Shown here: positions 35,028 through 43,744 of the stretch, piece after piece
How the letters are laid out: each line of letters opens with the position of its first letter
Numbering within the stretch: position 1 is the stretch's first letter
Assembly (NCBI GenBank): GCA_964582415.1
Contig: CAZOSF010000002.1
Location: 1 to 64,000, forward strand
From: CAZOSF01 sp964582415
GTDB lineage: Bacteria; Bacteroidota; Bacteroidia; Flavobacteriales; Flavobacteriaceae
Length of the DNA: 64,000 bases
Reading direction: 5' to 3'
Notes under the pieces: model-generated
Database searches by the model: none
The model's input: the letters and a program-made list of their open reading frames with translations, nothing else
What the model was told of the DNA's origin: nothing
Made by a program: the position numbers and the translations under genes

Positions 35028-35797
35028 TTTTCACTATCGTTTCTTTTTTTTTCCGATCGGTATTGATAGACAATTTTAATAGGACGCTTAGAAACTGGGG
35101 TATCCGATTCTTGTGATACGTCTTCCTCTGTATTTAGGTTCTCAATAAAATTACCCTCCTCATCGAAATGTCGTAAAAAAGGGTCGTTTTCCGAATCGTA
35201 ATCCTCCTTTTCCCATTCGTATTTCTTATTCTTCACATGACTCTTTCGAAAAACCAAAGCCAAGGCAAATCCAACGAAAAATCCAGAAAGATGGCCTTCC
35301 CAAGAAATCTTAGGATCGATAGGAAATAAATACCATAACATTCCGCCATAAAGGAATACTACCAAGAGGGAAAGTGCTGTGAGCTGAAATTGGCGGCTGA
35401 AAATTCCACGAAAAAACAGAAAAGCCGCTAGCATATAAATAACGCCGCTAGCACCTATATGCCAAGCAGGTCGGGCAATGAACCAAGTAGCAATACCAGT
35501 AAACAGCCCCCCTAGTAACAACACCTTCCATCGAACTGGATGGTAGAAATAAAATAAGGCCGCCATCAATACAAAAAGGGGGATCGTGTTGTTGAAGAGG
35601 TGTTTTACACCACTATGAATAAAAGGCCCAAAGAGAATCCCCTTTAATCCTTCCATTTTTAAGGGATAGATTCCCCAACGAACAAAACGAATCCCAAAGC
35701 GTGCTTCCAGCCAGAAAACAAACCAAAGGGCCAGTATGGCCAATAAGGGTATCATAATGACTTCCGGAGTAAATTTCAAGGGATCTTTTCGTTCCAT
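35012..35797 (-). CDS. Rhomboid-family intramembrane serine protease
   Basis: Inner-membrane serine protease that cleaves transmembrane substrates. It has 261 residues with about six hydrophobic segments in the first 185. Catalytic Ser117 lies in HIGASGVIYM and the partner His169 in WEGHLSGFFVG; the conserved HLFNN (residues 66-70) in the second segment is present. The C-terminal ~75 residues form a charged cytoplasmic tail. Substrates unknown. It overlaps rlmB tail to tail by 16 nt. Confidence 0.92.
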   Translation of the reverse strand: MERKDPLKFTPEVIMIPLLAILALWFVFWLEARFGIRFVRWGIYPLKMEGLKGILFGPFIHSGVKHLFNNTIPLFVLMAALFYFYHPVRWKVLLLGGLFTGIATWFIARPAWHIGASGVIYMLAAFLFFRGIFSRQFQLTALSLLVVFLYGGMLWYLFPIDPKISWEGHLSGFFVGFALALVFRKSHVKNKKYEWEKEDYDSENDPFLRHFDEEGNFIENLNTEEDVSQESDTPVSKRPIKIVYQYRSEKKRNDSENYDVR

Positions 35798-35884
35798 AAC
35801 TTCGAAGCTACAAAAAACAATCCTAAAATGTATTTATGCTAATTTGGCAGTTTTTCCGCACCAAAAAAATGGTAATTTTATAGG

Positions 35885-37162
35885 ATGAGTACACCCTTAG
35901 CCGAACGGATGCGTCCAAAGAATTTGGACGAATACATCAGCCAGCAACATCTCGTTGGACCGAAAGGATCCCTGACGCCGCAAATTAAATCAGGTATGCT
36001 CTCTTCTATGATTTTTTGGGGTCCGCCAGGTACTGGAAAAACCACTTTGGCCCAGCTCTTGGCCAATGAATCGGATCGCCCTTTCTATACCCTCAGTGCG
36101 ATTGACAGTGGGGTGGCGGCCGTGCGCGAAGTAATACAGAAAGCCAAAAAAGGGGATGGACTCTTCACCACACAAAATCCAATTCTTTTTATTGATGAAA
36201 TTCATCGTTTCTCCAAATCACAGCAGGATTCGTTATTGGGAGCAGTGGAAAAGGGATGGATTACGCTAATTGGAGCAACGACTGAAAATCCCAGCTTCGA
36301 AGTCATCCCTGCTCTCTTGTCGCGTTGTCAGGTATATGTACTGGAACCTTTCAATAAAGAAGACCTTTCCACTTTATTGACACGCGCTTTGAGTACCGAC
36401 CCACTTCTAACCAAAAAGAAGGTCACCCTGAAGGAATCGGAAGCCCTACTTCGTTTGTCGGGTGGAGATGCCCGTAAATTACTCAATACCCTAGAACTGG
36501 TTGTACTTTCGGAAGATGCAGAAACCGTTGTCATAACGAACGATATGGTTTTTGAGAAGGCCCAACAAAACACGGTATTGTATGATAAAACTGGGGAACA
36601 ACATTATGATATCATTTCTGCTTTCATTAAATCGATACGCGGAAGTGATCCCAATGCCGCTGTGTATTGGCTAGCGCGAATGATTGAAGGAGGTGAAGAT
36701 GTAAAATTTATTGCCCGTCGTTTGCTCATTCTTGCTTCAGAAGATATCGGTTTAGCAAATCCTACGGCCTTAGTATTGGCAAATGCCACTTTTCAGGCAG
36801 TACATACCATTGGTTATCCTGAATCACGCATTCTATTAAGCGAATGCACGGTGTATTTGGCAACCTCTCCCAAGAGCAATGCCTCGTATATGGCCATTAA
36901 GAAGGCTCAAGCTGCCGTAAAACAAACGGGAGACCTATCTGTACCCTTATCCCTTAGAAACGCCCCTACAAAGCTTATGAAAGAATTAGGCTATGGGGAC
37001 GATTATCAATATGCCCACGATTTTGAAGGTAATTTTGTTCCACACGAATTTTTACCCAAAGAAATAAGCGGTGCTAGTTTTTACCAACCAGGGAATAATC
37101 CTAGAGAGGCTAAATTGCGGGAGTATCTTACGCAGCTTTGGAAAGACAAATACGATTTTTAA
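35885..37162 (+). CDS. rarA: Replication-associated recombination protein RarA (MgsA), AAA+ ATPase
   Basis: Clamp-loader-like AAA+ ATPase that acts at stalled replication forks with SSB. It has 425 residues. Visible: PLAERMRPKNLDEYISQQHLVG, Walker A GPPGTGKTTLAQLLA, Walker B ILFIDEIHRFSKSQQDSLL, sensor 1 GATTENPSFEV, then the tetramerisation region DPNAAVYWLARMIEGGED and the C-terminal NAPTKLMKELGYG. Its stop overlaps the 3' end of the next minus-strand gene by 4 nt. An upstream TAATTTTA (35873-35880) is only a weak -7 candidate. Confidence 0.95.
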   Translation: MSTPLAERMRPKNLDEYISQQHLVGPKGSLTPQIKSGMLSSMIFWGPPGTGKTTLAQLLANESDRPFYTLSAIDSGVAAVREVIQKAKKGDGLFTTQNPILFIDEIHRFSKSQQDSLLGAVEKGWITLIGATTENPSFEVIPALLSRCQVYVLEPFNKEDLSTLLTRALSTDPLLTKKKVTLKESEALLRLSGGDARKLLNTLELVVLSEDAETVVITNDMVFEKAQQNTVLYDKTGEQHYDIISAFIKSIRGSDPNAAVYWLARMIEGGEDVKFIARRLLILASEDIGLANPTALVLANATFQAVHTIGYPESRILLSECTVYLATSPKSNASYMAIKKAQAAVKQTGDLSVPLSLRNAPTKLMKELGYGDDYQYAHDFEGNFVPHEFLPKEISGASFYQPGNNPREAKLREYLTQLWKDKYDF

Positions 37163-37944
37163 TTTTTGGAATAGGTCTTACTTACCCCATCCCTACTTAA
37201 GGTCATATTTGCATTGCTGTCGAATTCTGCCACATATCTGGTTTTATCGGCATCCTCGAAAAACAAAGCGCCTTCAACCAAAAATAGCTTTCCAACATAA
37301 GACAAGCCCTCTTCTGCATCGGAATGCTCTTGATAAAAGGTGTAACCTTCTTTAGTCTTTTTTAAGAGATAGGTTTTGCTTCCGGAGGTATAATTAGTAT
37401 AGGTGGATGTTGGTAAATTTAGGTTTCCAGCAATAACAGGTTCTTCCTTTTTGATAACCTCCTTTTTGGTTTGGGAAGACTCGGTGGTATTTTCTTCCGA
37501 TGCAATTAAAAGTTTGATGTCCTTTTGTTGAACCCCAAGCATAGAAATACTTTCAAATGCCATACGAAGGGATTCATTATAAGCGGCGTCATATTCCTTT
37601 AACTTACTCTTTCCAACAGAAGATTTATACATGATTACCCCATCACAATCCTTCAGATAAATCACAATCTCATTCCAAATGAAGCCGGGCTTCCCTTGTA
37701 CGTCAGCCCAAAGTCCGTCGCATCGACTGGTGTTGGGTAGTTCATTTTCAAAATAAGCATGAAATCCATATTTATTGAACAAAAATTTCAATAAAGAATT
37801 CAATTGGTACTGATCTTCCTGGAATTGAAAATCGAAACGTTTTGGTACGACAACAAAACTATAATCATTCAGTCGTTCCGTTTGTGCGTATACAGAAGGT
37901 AAAGCGGTGAGAACGATGACAAGGGCGATTAACAGTTTTTTCAT
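37159..37944 (-). CDS. Secreted protein of unknown function
   Basis: A 261-residue protein with an N-terminal signal peptide (MKKLLIALVIVLTALPSVYAQ). The mature N-terminal half (FVVVPKRFDFQFQEDQYQLNSLLKFLFNKYGF) looks like a small alpha/beta domain. A Lys/Glu/Thr-rich linker near residues 155-170 is followed by a beta-rich C-terminal part (YTNYTSGSKTYLLKKTKEGYTFYQ). I have seen similar proteins only as hypothetical flavobacterial exported proteins. It overlaps the upstream DUF5723 gene by 4 nt (ATGA), so the two are translationally coupled. Confidence 0.75.
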   Translation of the reverse strand: MKKLLIALVIVLTALPSVYAQTERLNDYSFVVVPKRFDFQFQEDQYQLNSLLKFLFNKYGFHAYFENELPNTSRCDGLWADVQGKPGFIWNEIVIYLKDCDGVIMYKSSVGKSKLKEYDAAYNESLRMAFESISMLGVQQKDIKLLIASEENTTESSQTKKEVIKKEEPVIAGNLNLPTSTYTNYTSGSKTYLLKKTKEGYTFYQEHSDAEEGLSYVGKLFLVEGALFFEDADKTRYVAEFDSNANMTLSRDGVSKTYSKN

Positions 37945-39347
37945 TCTTGCTGGAATTTTATATTGAATCCTAGCTGCAAAGATACACTTTTTGCCTTTGC
38001 TAGGTTTCCGTAAGAACCTATATTATCCATAGCCAAATAAACATTGAATTTCCCAAAATCGCCCACCAATCCCAATCCTAAATTACTGAAAGAGAAAGCA
38101 TCTACAGTATACGAGATCTTTGTCGCCAAATACGGGAACCATTTTCTATAGTAAAACAGTGTCCCTGCCCATTGTGGCCCCTTAGGCCGAAAGATTGAAT
38201 ACAACTGCATCCCCACTGCCTGCTCTCGATCTATAGCACCTCCTTGATTCAGACAATCGCATTCCTTAGCGCCTGATGCTGTTTTCCCAAATTGGTATTT
38301 CAAACTCGCATTCCATTTTAGAGGACGCATATGGCTATAGGCATTGGTTAACGTATCTATAGGCACTTCTTGTTCTAGCTCATCCTCTAAATCATCATAA
38401 TACGGATTCGTTGGTTCGCCATCACTTAAGGGCGGAAACAATAGTTCAATACCCTCAAGATCATAAGAGCCATAGGCGTGATAGGTTTCTACATTCTTCG
38501 ATTGGAACATCACCCCAATATCCAAAAAGCTCATGCTGGCTGTCCAATCTTCATTGATATCATAGGTGGCTCCCAAATCCAATCCTATTCCCAGACTTCC
38601 CCCAAAAAGGGCCCTTCCAAGGAAAGTGCCCGTAGAAACCCCATCCTCCAAGGAGGCAATTCCAGAGGTTTGTACACGAATATCGGCAGCTTCCAAACGA
38701 TGCTCATAAATATTGGTCCCATCGGCCTCCGCTAGTGAAGTGGTGAATGTTCCTTGATTATTGGTGCTTCGCAAATTCATTATTCCAGAATACAATTTAA
38801 ACCTTCCGCCTACCGTCAGACTATTGGAAAGGGCTTTATTAATACCAAAATGGTAGACCATTAATACGTCTGCTGTGGCACTTATTTGTCCCAAATCGAA
38901 AGGATAGTCCAAATAATTAGCATTGCCCTCCCAAGCCAAAATGGCCAAGTCTCTAGGAAAATAACTTATGAAATCAAATTCCTGGTAGATACCCCCTGAA
39001 AAATAAAGACCTTGTCGATTCATCCAGCCGAACTGAAATAACTCCCATTGTTGGGTGGCCGTAAAAAAATCCTTGTCGGACATTTCGAAAATTTTTCGCT
39101 CAATTTTGTTGTTGATGTCTTCTCCTGTAGATCCGAAGATATCATAGACACTAACGCCAGAACTACCTCCATTCAAATGCAAATGAGATAAAAATGGAAT
39201 GCCGAAATGCATCTTTTGGAGCACTTTTCCACCCGGGTTTAACAATAACGATTGCGGCACTTCCTCTAGTCCGTACAATACTTGCTTATTTTGAGCCATG
39301 CCAGTTCCTAGCCCGAAAGCGACAAATAAAACAACGATAACTTTCAT
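37941..39347 (-). CDS. DUF5723 family outer-membrane protein
   Basis: A 468-residue exported protein (signal ending GTGMAQ). It has alternating beta-strand character, a SLLLNPGGKVLQKMHFGIPFLS start and the barrel-like C-terminus SVSLQLGFNIKFQQE. This matches the DUF5723 group of Bacteroidota, predicted outer-membrane beta-barrels. Function is not established. It is the middle gene of a three-gene minus-strand operon (4-nt gap upstream, 4-nt overlap downstream). Confidence 0.8.
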   Translation of the reverse strand: MKVIVVLFVAFGLGTGMAQNKQVLYGLEEVPQSLLLNPGGKVLQKMHFGIPFLSHLHLNGGSSGVSVYDIFGSTGEDINNKIERKIFEMSDKDFFTATQQWELFQFGWMNRQGLYFSGGIYQEFDFISYFPRDLAILAWEGNANYLDYPFDLGQISATADVLMVYHFGINKALSNSLTVGGRFKLYSGIMNLRSTNNQGTFTTSLAEADGTNIYEHRLEAADIRVQTSGIASLEDGVSTGTFLGRALFGGSLGIGLDLGATYDINEDWTASMSFLDIGVMFQSKNVETYHAYGSYDLEGIELLFPPLSDGEPTNPYYDDLEDELEQEVPIDTLTNAYSHMRPLKWNASLKYQFGKTASGAKECDCLNQGGAIDREQAVGMQLYSIFRPKGPQWAGTLFYYRKWFPYLATKISYTVDAFSFSNLGLGLVGDFGKFNVYLAMDNIGSYGNLAKAKSVSLQLGFNIKFQQE

Positions 39348-39351
39348 GGTA

Positions 39352-39909
39352 TTAATCGCGCTCCTTGATTTCTAGATAATAAGTCGTTTTCGATTTCAGG
39401 TTTAAATGTCCCTCAAGGGAAGCATCCGCAGACGGAATGGTTACCGTCACCACTACCCTATTCGCCTGGGTGAGATTAATAAGATCTTCGGATTCAACAA
39501 CTTCTATGAATTCTGTTTCAATAGGTTGTGACACAGTGCCAGCCGAAACCTCAGTGGAAGCACTATAGGTAGGATTACCCATCTCACTAATAAAGGTGAA
39601 ATCGGCAGTAAACGAACGTTCAATGCTGTTTGTAAACAAAAACAGAAAATCAGCCTTTTGTAGGCTTTCCTGAGTTTCCGTATCGTCCAAAAAACGAATT
39701 TCAGTGGTATCGACTACCGTAAGTCTTGGAAGATCATTTAGAGAATCGTAAAATTCTCCTGCGTCCAAATCGAAATGAATGAGATTCAGTTCCACTATTG
39801 GGGTGAGTGCAACTTCTTCGGCTTGGGAGAAATCGGTATCCCTAACGCAGGAGAACAATACAATACTCGATAGCACCCCTAGCAATAGGGGAAGTAGGTT
39901 CTTTTTCAT
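39352..39909 (-). CDS. Lipoprotein of unknown function
   Basis: A 185-residue lipoprotein with lipobox VLFSC (Cys about residue 21). The mature part has beta-type segments (RLTVVDTTEIRFLDD, FLFTNSIERSFTADFTFIS, NRVVVTVTIPSADAS) and reads like a small beta-sandwich. It lies 4 nt before the DUF5723 gene and probably leads that operon. Co-location suggests an outer-membrane complex of lipoprotein, barrel and periplasmic protein, which is inference. Confidence 0.75.
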   Translation of the reverse strand: MKKNLLPLLLGVLSSIVLFSCVRDTDFSQAEEVALTPIVELNLIHFDLDAGEFYDSLNDLPRLTVVDTTEIRFLDDTETQESLQKADFLFLFTNSIERSFTADFTFISEMGNPTYSASTEVSAGTVSQPIETEFIEVVESEDLINLTQANRVVVTVTIPSADASLEGHLNLKSKTTYYLEIKERD

Positions 39910-39955
39910 GAGGCAATTTAATTAGTTAACGCAGGCGGAAAGGAAATTCGTATAC

Positions 39956-40642
39956 CTAGAGATGGTTTTTCAATTCCAAGAGGCTGTCTACCTTGAGGTA
40001 ACGCTTTGGAATCACCTCTTCCCGGTAATTGAAATAGAGCGTATGCATCCCCACTCCTTCTGCACCCAAAATATCGGCTTCGAATGTATCCCCAACCATA
40101 AGGCTTTCAGGCGCTTTGGCCATGGCTTTTTCGAGGGCCCTTTCGAATATAACAGGATGAGGCTTCTTTAACCCTACCTCTTCGGAGGTGGTTACCGTTT
40201 TAAAGTAGTTGGTGATGCCGCTATTTTGAAGTTTCTTATGCTGTACCTCTTCAAAACCATTGGTGATAATATGAAGTATATATCGTTCTGAAAGATAGCT
40301 CAATACATCTAGTGTTCCTTCGAAAAGATGATTGTCCTTGGGAAGTTCATCGATATAGGAAGTGGCTAAAATATCCAGTTCAAAGTTATCGTAATGAATA
40401 TTGAATAGTTCGAAAGTATCCGAAAATCGCCCACGCCGTAAATCCTGTTTACTTATTCGATTTTCCCGATACAATTTCCAATAGTTGAAATTAATGGGTT
40501 CATATACCGTGATGAATTCCTCCAGATCCAATCGAATCCCATGTTTTTCGAACATTCGCATGAATGCCAATTTCGAATTGCGATCGAAATCCCAAAGGGT
40601 ATGGTCTAAATCGAAAAAAATATGCTTGATAATATCACGCAT
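39956..40642 (-). CDS. YjjG-like noncanonical pyrimidine nucleotidase (HAD family)
   Basis: Predicted phosphatase acting on pyrimidine nucleoside monophosphates, including damaged ones. I start it at the ATG at 40642 (MRDIIKHIFFDLDHTLWDF), giving 228 residues. The longer frame reaches back to 40738 through the upstream gene. HAD motif I DLDHT has Asp11 and Asp13; motif II is HIITNG, motif III includes KKPHP and motif IV VGDTFEADILGA. Its start overlaps the end of the upstream deacetylase-like gene by 8 nt. Confidence 0.88.
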   Translation of the reverse strand: MRDIIKHIFFDLDHTLWDFDRNSKLAFMRMFEKHGIRLDLEEFITVYEPINFNYWKLYRENRISKQDLRRGRFSDTFELFNIHYDNFELDILATSYIDELPKDNHLFEGTLDVLSYLSERYILHIITNGFEEVQHKKLQNSGITNYFKTVTTSEEVGLKKPHPVIFERALEKAMAKAPESLMVGDTFEADILGAEGVGMHTLYFNYREEVIPKRYLKVDSLLELKNHL

Positions 40643-41927
40643 GAGTATTGAATATTTCGGAATAAAGATAACGCCAAGTTTTATTTTGCTTCTTGGGTTC
40701 GAAGTCTCGGTTTGAAAATTGGAAAGAAAAACACCCATTTAGGGATTGAACTTTTCGATATATCGCCATGATGCGTCCCTCAACATCCGATTCTTTACCG
40801 AACTTCAAGCTTAGGGATTTACCAATAACCGGCTGTAAAACGAGTGGGGTTTTCACCTCATAGTCCAAATCGTAAAACAAAAAAGGAGTACATGTACCTG
40901 CCCGAAAGCCGATTTCATCGAAATAAAAAAGGGTATAGTCCCTTTCTACCTCCAGCTCCAAAAGGTGACGATAGATGGTGGGTAAATTCACCAACTGTCG
41001 GTCGTTGAAGGAACTTTTAAGAGTACGATGGGTCAAATCTTCCAACATTTCCTTTTCTTCCTTTAATTTCTCGTAGTCATTTAAAGAATGAAAGGAGAAT
41101 ACCAGTCCCACCTCTTTATAATCGTTGACATATTTCACCAATCGTTGAAAACGTTCCCTTTTCGTATTAAAGTCCTCCCGAAAAGAAAAGCCTTCTCCCA
41201 ATAAGAAAAAGACCGTTAGTTCCGATTCACTGTGTCTGCTGTTGTTCAATATCCAAGTGAACGTATCGTAGGGATCTTTTCGTAAACCAAAAAGCACCTG
41301 GATACGATGAAACATTCGTCCCAATTTTAGTTTCCATAAATCGGAGGCAAATCCAACAATGGTTCGTGCTACACCTCGCTGTAAGAACTCGAAAGGCCGC
41401 TTAGCTTCAACAATATTATGCACCCGAAATGCTCTTTTGGGGAATTCTAAATCTGGAAACTGACTTGTTAATATGTCCTTCAATTTATAGGCCCACTCAT
41501 CTACCACAGGAGACTGTAAAAACCCTTCTTTATGCGCCAAGCTTTCAGAAGCTGGAAATCTACCCAATTCATCTTTTACGTGGGGTAGGTATTCTTCATA
41601 CCGACTCAATAAATAAAATGCCGCTGAAAAAATATCAAAGGGCAAAGCGCTTTTCTCGGAAACAGCAAAAAACCCAATGGTATCCTCCCATGGCCGAACA
41701 TGCACCTCAACATCTTCAAATCCTTGTTGAAAAAGCAGCTCGTGTGACTGGAAAAACAATTCATTCCCTAAAGGCTGTTTTCCGTAAGAAAATTTTGGAC
41801 CAGGATGTGCTATAAAGGAATCCAGAGTAGTAGTGAATTCCACCGGAATACCCAGAATTCTTGTACAGATATGCTTAAACACATAGTCGGCACGCGTAGT
41901 GATTTTTGGTAAATAGATTAAAAGCAT
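40635..41927 (-). CDS. Polysaccharide-deacetylase-like protein, probably without the classical active site
   Basis: A 430-residue protein that matches, from memory, a Bacteroidota family annotated as polysaccharide deacetylase with an N-terminal DUF7033 region. Family landmarks kept are FDIFSAAFYLLSRYEEYLPH (about 98-117), the segment DPYDTFTWI (218-226), and GFRAGTCTPFLFYDLDYE (340-357). The places where I would expect NodB metal ligands carry other residues: about 169-175 reads VHNIVEA instead of a DxD-type motif, and 274-280 reads GLVFSFH. Activity is therefore doubtful. No signal peptide is seen. It lies 6 nt after radC. Confidence 0.65.
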   Translation of the reverse strand: MLLIYLPKITTRADYVFKHICTRILGIPVEFTTTLDSFIAHPGPKFSYGKQPLGNELFFQSHELLFQQGFEDVEVHVRPWEDTIGFFAVSEKSALPFDIFSAAFYLLSRYEEYLPHVKDELGRFPASESLAHKEGFLQSPVVDEWAYKLKDILTSQFPDLEFPKRAFRVHNIVEAKRPFEFLQRGVARTIVGFASDLWKLKLGRMFHRIQVLFGLRKDPYDTFTWILNNSRHSESELTVFFLLGEGFSFREDFNTKRERFQRLVKYVNDYKEVGLVFSFHSLNDYEKLKEEKEMLEDLTHRTLKSSFNDRQLVNLPTIYRHLLELEVERDYTLFYFDEIGFRAGTCTPFLFYDLDYEVKTPLVLQPVIGKSLSLKFGKESDVEGRIMAIYRKVQSLNGCFSFQFSNRDFEPKKQNKTWRYLYSEIFNTHA

Positions 41928-41933
41928 CCAGGA

Positions 41934-42632
41934 TTATAGTAGTTGTTCGTCGGCAAAGCTAAAGTACGCTTTTTCGGTCACAATGAGATGATCCAGTACC
42001 TTTATGTCCAGATGGTCCCCTGCTGTTTTCAGTTTTTTGGTGAGCTGAATATCGGGCTGGCTTGGCTTCAAGGTACCCGAGGGGTGATTGTGGACTAAAA
42101 TGACTGCCACCGCACCCAATTGCAGGGCCATTTTGAACGCAATTCGGATATCTACCACGGTACCGGTAATACCTCCTTTACTAAGTTGAACCGTTCGTAG
42201 TACTTTATTGGCATTGTTCAAGTAGATAATCCAAAATTCTTCGTGGGGTAGATCTCCAAGACGTGGCTGCATAAGCTCGAAAACACTCAAGCTTGATGTA
42301 ATTCTTTCCTGTTCCAAGGCTTCCGATCCCCGACGACGCCTTCCCAATTCTAGTGCTGCGATGATGCTTAGCGCCTTGGCCTCGCCAATTCCTTTAAATT
42401 CACATAGATCTTCTATACCCATTTTGCCCAGAATGCTAAGGTTTTGTGACACGCTTGCCAATATTCTTTGGCATAAGGCGACGGCGCTTTCCTCTCGGTT
42501 TCCGGAACCGATTAAAATGGCCAGTAATTCGGCATCGCTTAAGGCTTGCCTTCCTTTAATAAGCAATTTTTCGCGGGGGCGGTCGTCTTCCTTCCATGTT
42601 TTGATGGAAAATCGGTGGTGGGTTTCTTCCAT
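41934..42632 (-). CDS. radC: RadC family JAB-domain protein
   Basis: A 232-residue RadC protein. The N-terminal helix-hairpin-helix region (EFKGIGEAKALSI, about 78-90) suggests DNA binding. The JAMM motif has His181, His183 and Asp194 (LVHNHPSGTLKPSQPD), a possible metal site. RadC's actual function remains unsettled despite its name. The ATG at 42632 lies close to a divergent promoter palindrome. Confidence 0.93.
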   Translation of the reverse strand: MEETHHRFSIKTWKEDDRPREKLLIKGRQALSDAELLAILIGSGNREESAVALCQRILASVSQNLSILGKMGIEDLCEFKGIGEAKALSIIAALELGRRRRGSEALEQERITSSLSVFELMQPRLGDLPHEEFWIIYLNNANKVLRTVQLSKGGITGTVVDIRIAFKMALQLGAVAVILVHNHPSGTLKPSQPDIQLTKKLKTAGDHLDIKVLDHLIVTEKAYFSFADEQLL

Positions 42633-42644
42633 TGTATGTTTTGG

Positions 42645-42668
42645 CTAAAGATATTCACGTATCTTTAG
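42645..42668. promoter_or_regulatory. Palindromic divergent promoter between radC and the DUF1569 gene
   Basis: CTAAAGATA (42645-42653) and TATCTTTAG (42660-42668) form a perfect 9-bp inverted repeat around TTCACG. Each arm reads TATCTTTA, one mismatch from TAnnTTTG, in its own outward direction. They could be back-to-back -7 boxes for radC (minus) and the DUF1569 gene (plus). A TTTG at 42640-42643 could serve the plus-strand promoter at 16-nt spacing. It could equally be an operator. Confidence 0.45.
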
Positions 42669-42693
42669 GGGGAACCACCAATTTGTAAATCGT

Positions 42694-43134
42694 ATGAAAT
42701 CGCTTTTGGAAAAAGAAGGCTATGAAGATATAAAACATAGGCTCGACACCTTAAATGAAACTTCCCCAAGACAATGGGGCAAAATGACCCTGGGCCAAAT
42801 GCTGCATCATTGTCAGTTCCCACTGGCCATCGCCATTGAAAATAAAGAATCAAAACCGAAGTTCAACATCCTTGCCCAGTTGTTTAAAAAATCGATGTAC
42901 AACGATAAGCCTTGGCGTAAAAATCTGCCCACAGCGCCTCAATTGAAGATTACCGATGACCGGGATTTCCAAAAAGAAAAGGCTAAGTTGGAGGAATTAA
43001 TCGATCAATTTTATGAATTGAAAGATCGAGAACACTGGAATCCCCATCCGATGTTTGGTTCTTTTACCAAAGAGCAATGGGGCATGATGGAATACAAGCA
43101 TTTGGATCATCATTTTCGCCAGTTTAATGTCTAG
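42694..43134 (+). CDS. DUF1569 (DinB-like) protein
   Basis: A 146-residue cytoplasmic protein. The phrase RQWGKMTLGQMLHHCQFPL and the C-terminal HPMFGSFTKEQWGMMEYKHLDHHFRQF match DUF1569, a DinB-like four-helix fold. His residues at HH (about 34-35) and at the C-terminal H..HH are candidate metal ligands. Function unknown. It overlaps the next gene by 8 nt. Confidence 0.85.
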   Translation: MKSLLEKEGYEDIKHRLDTLNETSPRQWGKMTLGQMLHHCQFPLAIAIENKESKPKFNILAQLFKKSMYNDKPWRKNLPTAPQLKITDDRDFQKEKAKLEELIDQFYELKDREHWNPHPMFGSFTKEQWGMMEYKHLDHHFRQFNV

Positions 43135-43744
43135 CTTGTATCCCCCGGGCCATCATCAATGTAATGACATAGAAAAGCTGATTGACGTCATCAGGCATTT
43201 TCCTCTGGGTATGATTGTGTCTGTTTCGGAAGGCAAACCCTTGATTACTCATACCCCTATTATTTATGACGAAACTACAGAGCGTCTTGTCACGCATATT
43301 GATGCGAACAATCCACAAGTCCAAACCCTCGCGAAGGGCGGTAAGATATCAGTAGTTTTTAAAGGGCCCGATTGCTACATTTCACCTTCAATATATTCCA
43401 CCAAGCAATTACCTACATGGAACTATATTATCGTACACCTGGAGGGGAAGGTTTTGCCCATTGAAGACCCCCTACAAATCAAGGAATTCATGGTACGTAT
43501 GACAGATTACCTGGAAGGTCCTGAAGCAAAATTTCAACTTGCCTTGGACGATCCCAGAATGGAGGGATTGATTCCCTACATCAAGGTTTTCGAAATAGAA
43601 ATCACCCAATGGGAGGGTAAATTCAAACTGTCTCAAGACAAGAATGAACAAGATTACGAGTTGGCAAAACAACGACTGCTTGTACGCTCCCGAACGCAGG
43701 ATGAATCGCTAATTAAAAAACTCTATTCTAATGGAAATTCATAA
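43127..43744 (+). CDS. PaiB-like FMN-binding protein
   Basis: A 205-residue protein of the PaiB family, annotated elsewhere as FMN-binding negative transcriptional regulator, with a split-barrel flavin fold. Visible: MSSLYPPGHHQCNDIEKLIDVI, PLGMIVSVSEGKPLITHTPI, TWNYIIVHLEGKV and RMEGLIPYIKVFEIEI. Whether it regulates transcription or acts as a flavin enzyme cannot be told. Its ATG lies inside the end of the DUF1569 gene. Its 3' end overlaps the convergent lipoprotein gene by 22 nt. Confidence 0.85.
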   Translation: MSSLYPPGHHQCNDIEKLIDVIRHFPLGMIVSVSEGKPLITHTPIIYDETTERLVTHIDANNPQVQTLAKGGKISVVFKGPDCYISPSIYSTKQLPTWNYIIVHLEGKVLPIEDPLQIKEFMVRMTDYLEGPEAKFQLALDDPRMEGLIPYIKVFEIEITQWEGKFKLSQDKNEQDYELAKQRLLVRSRTQDESLIKKLYSNGNS

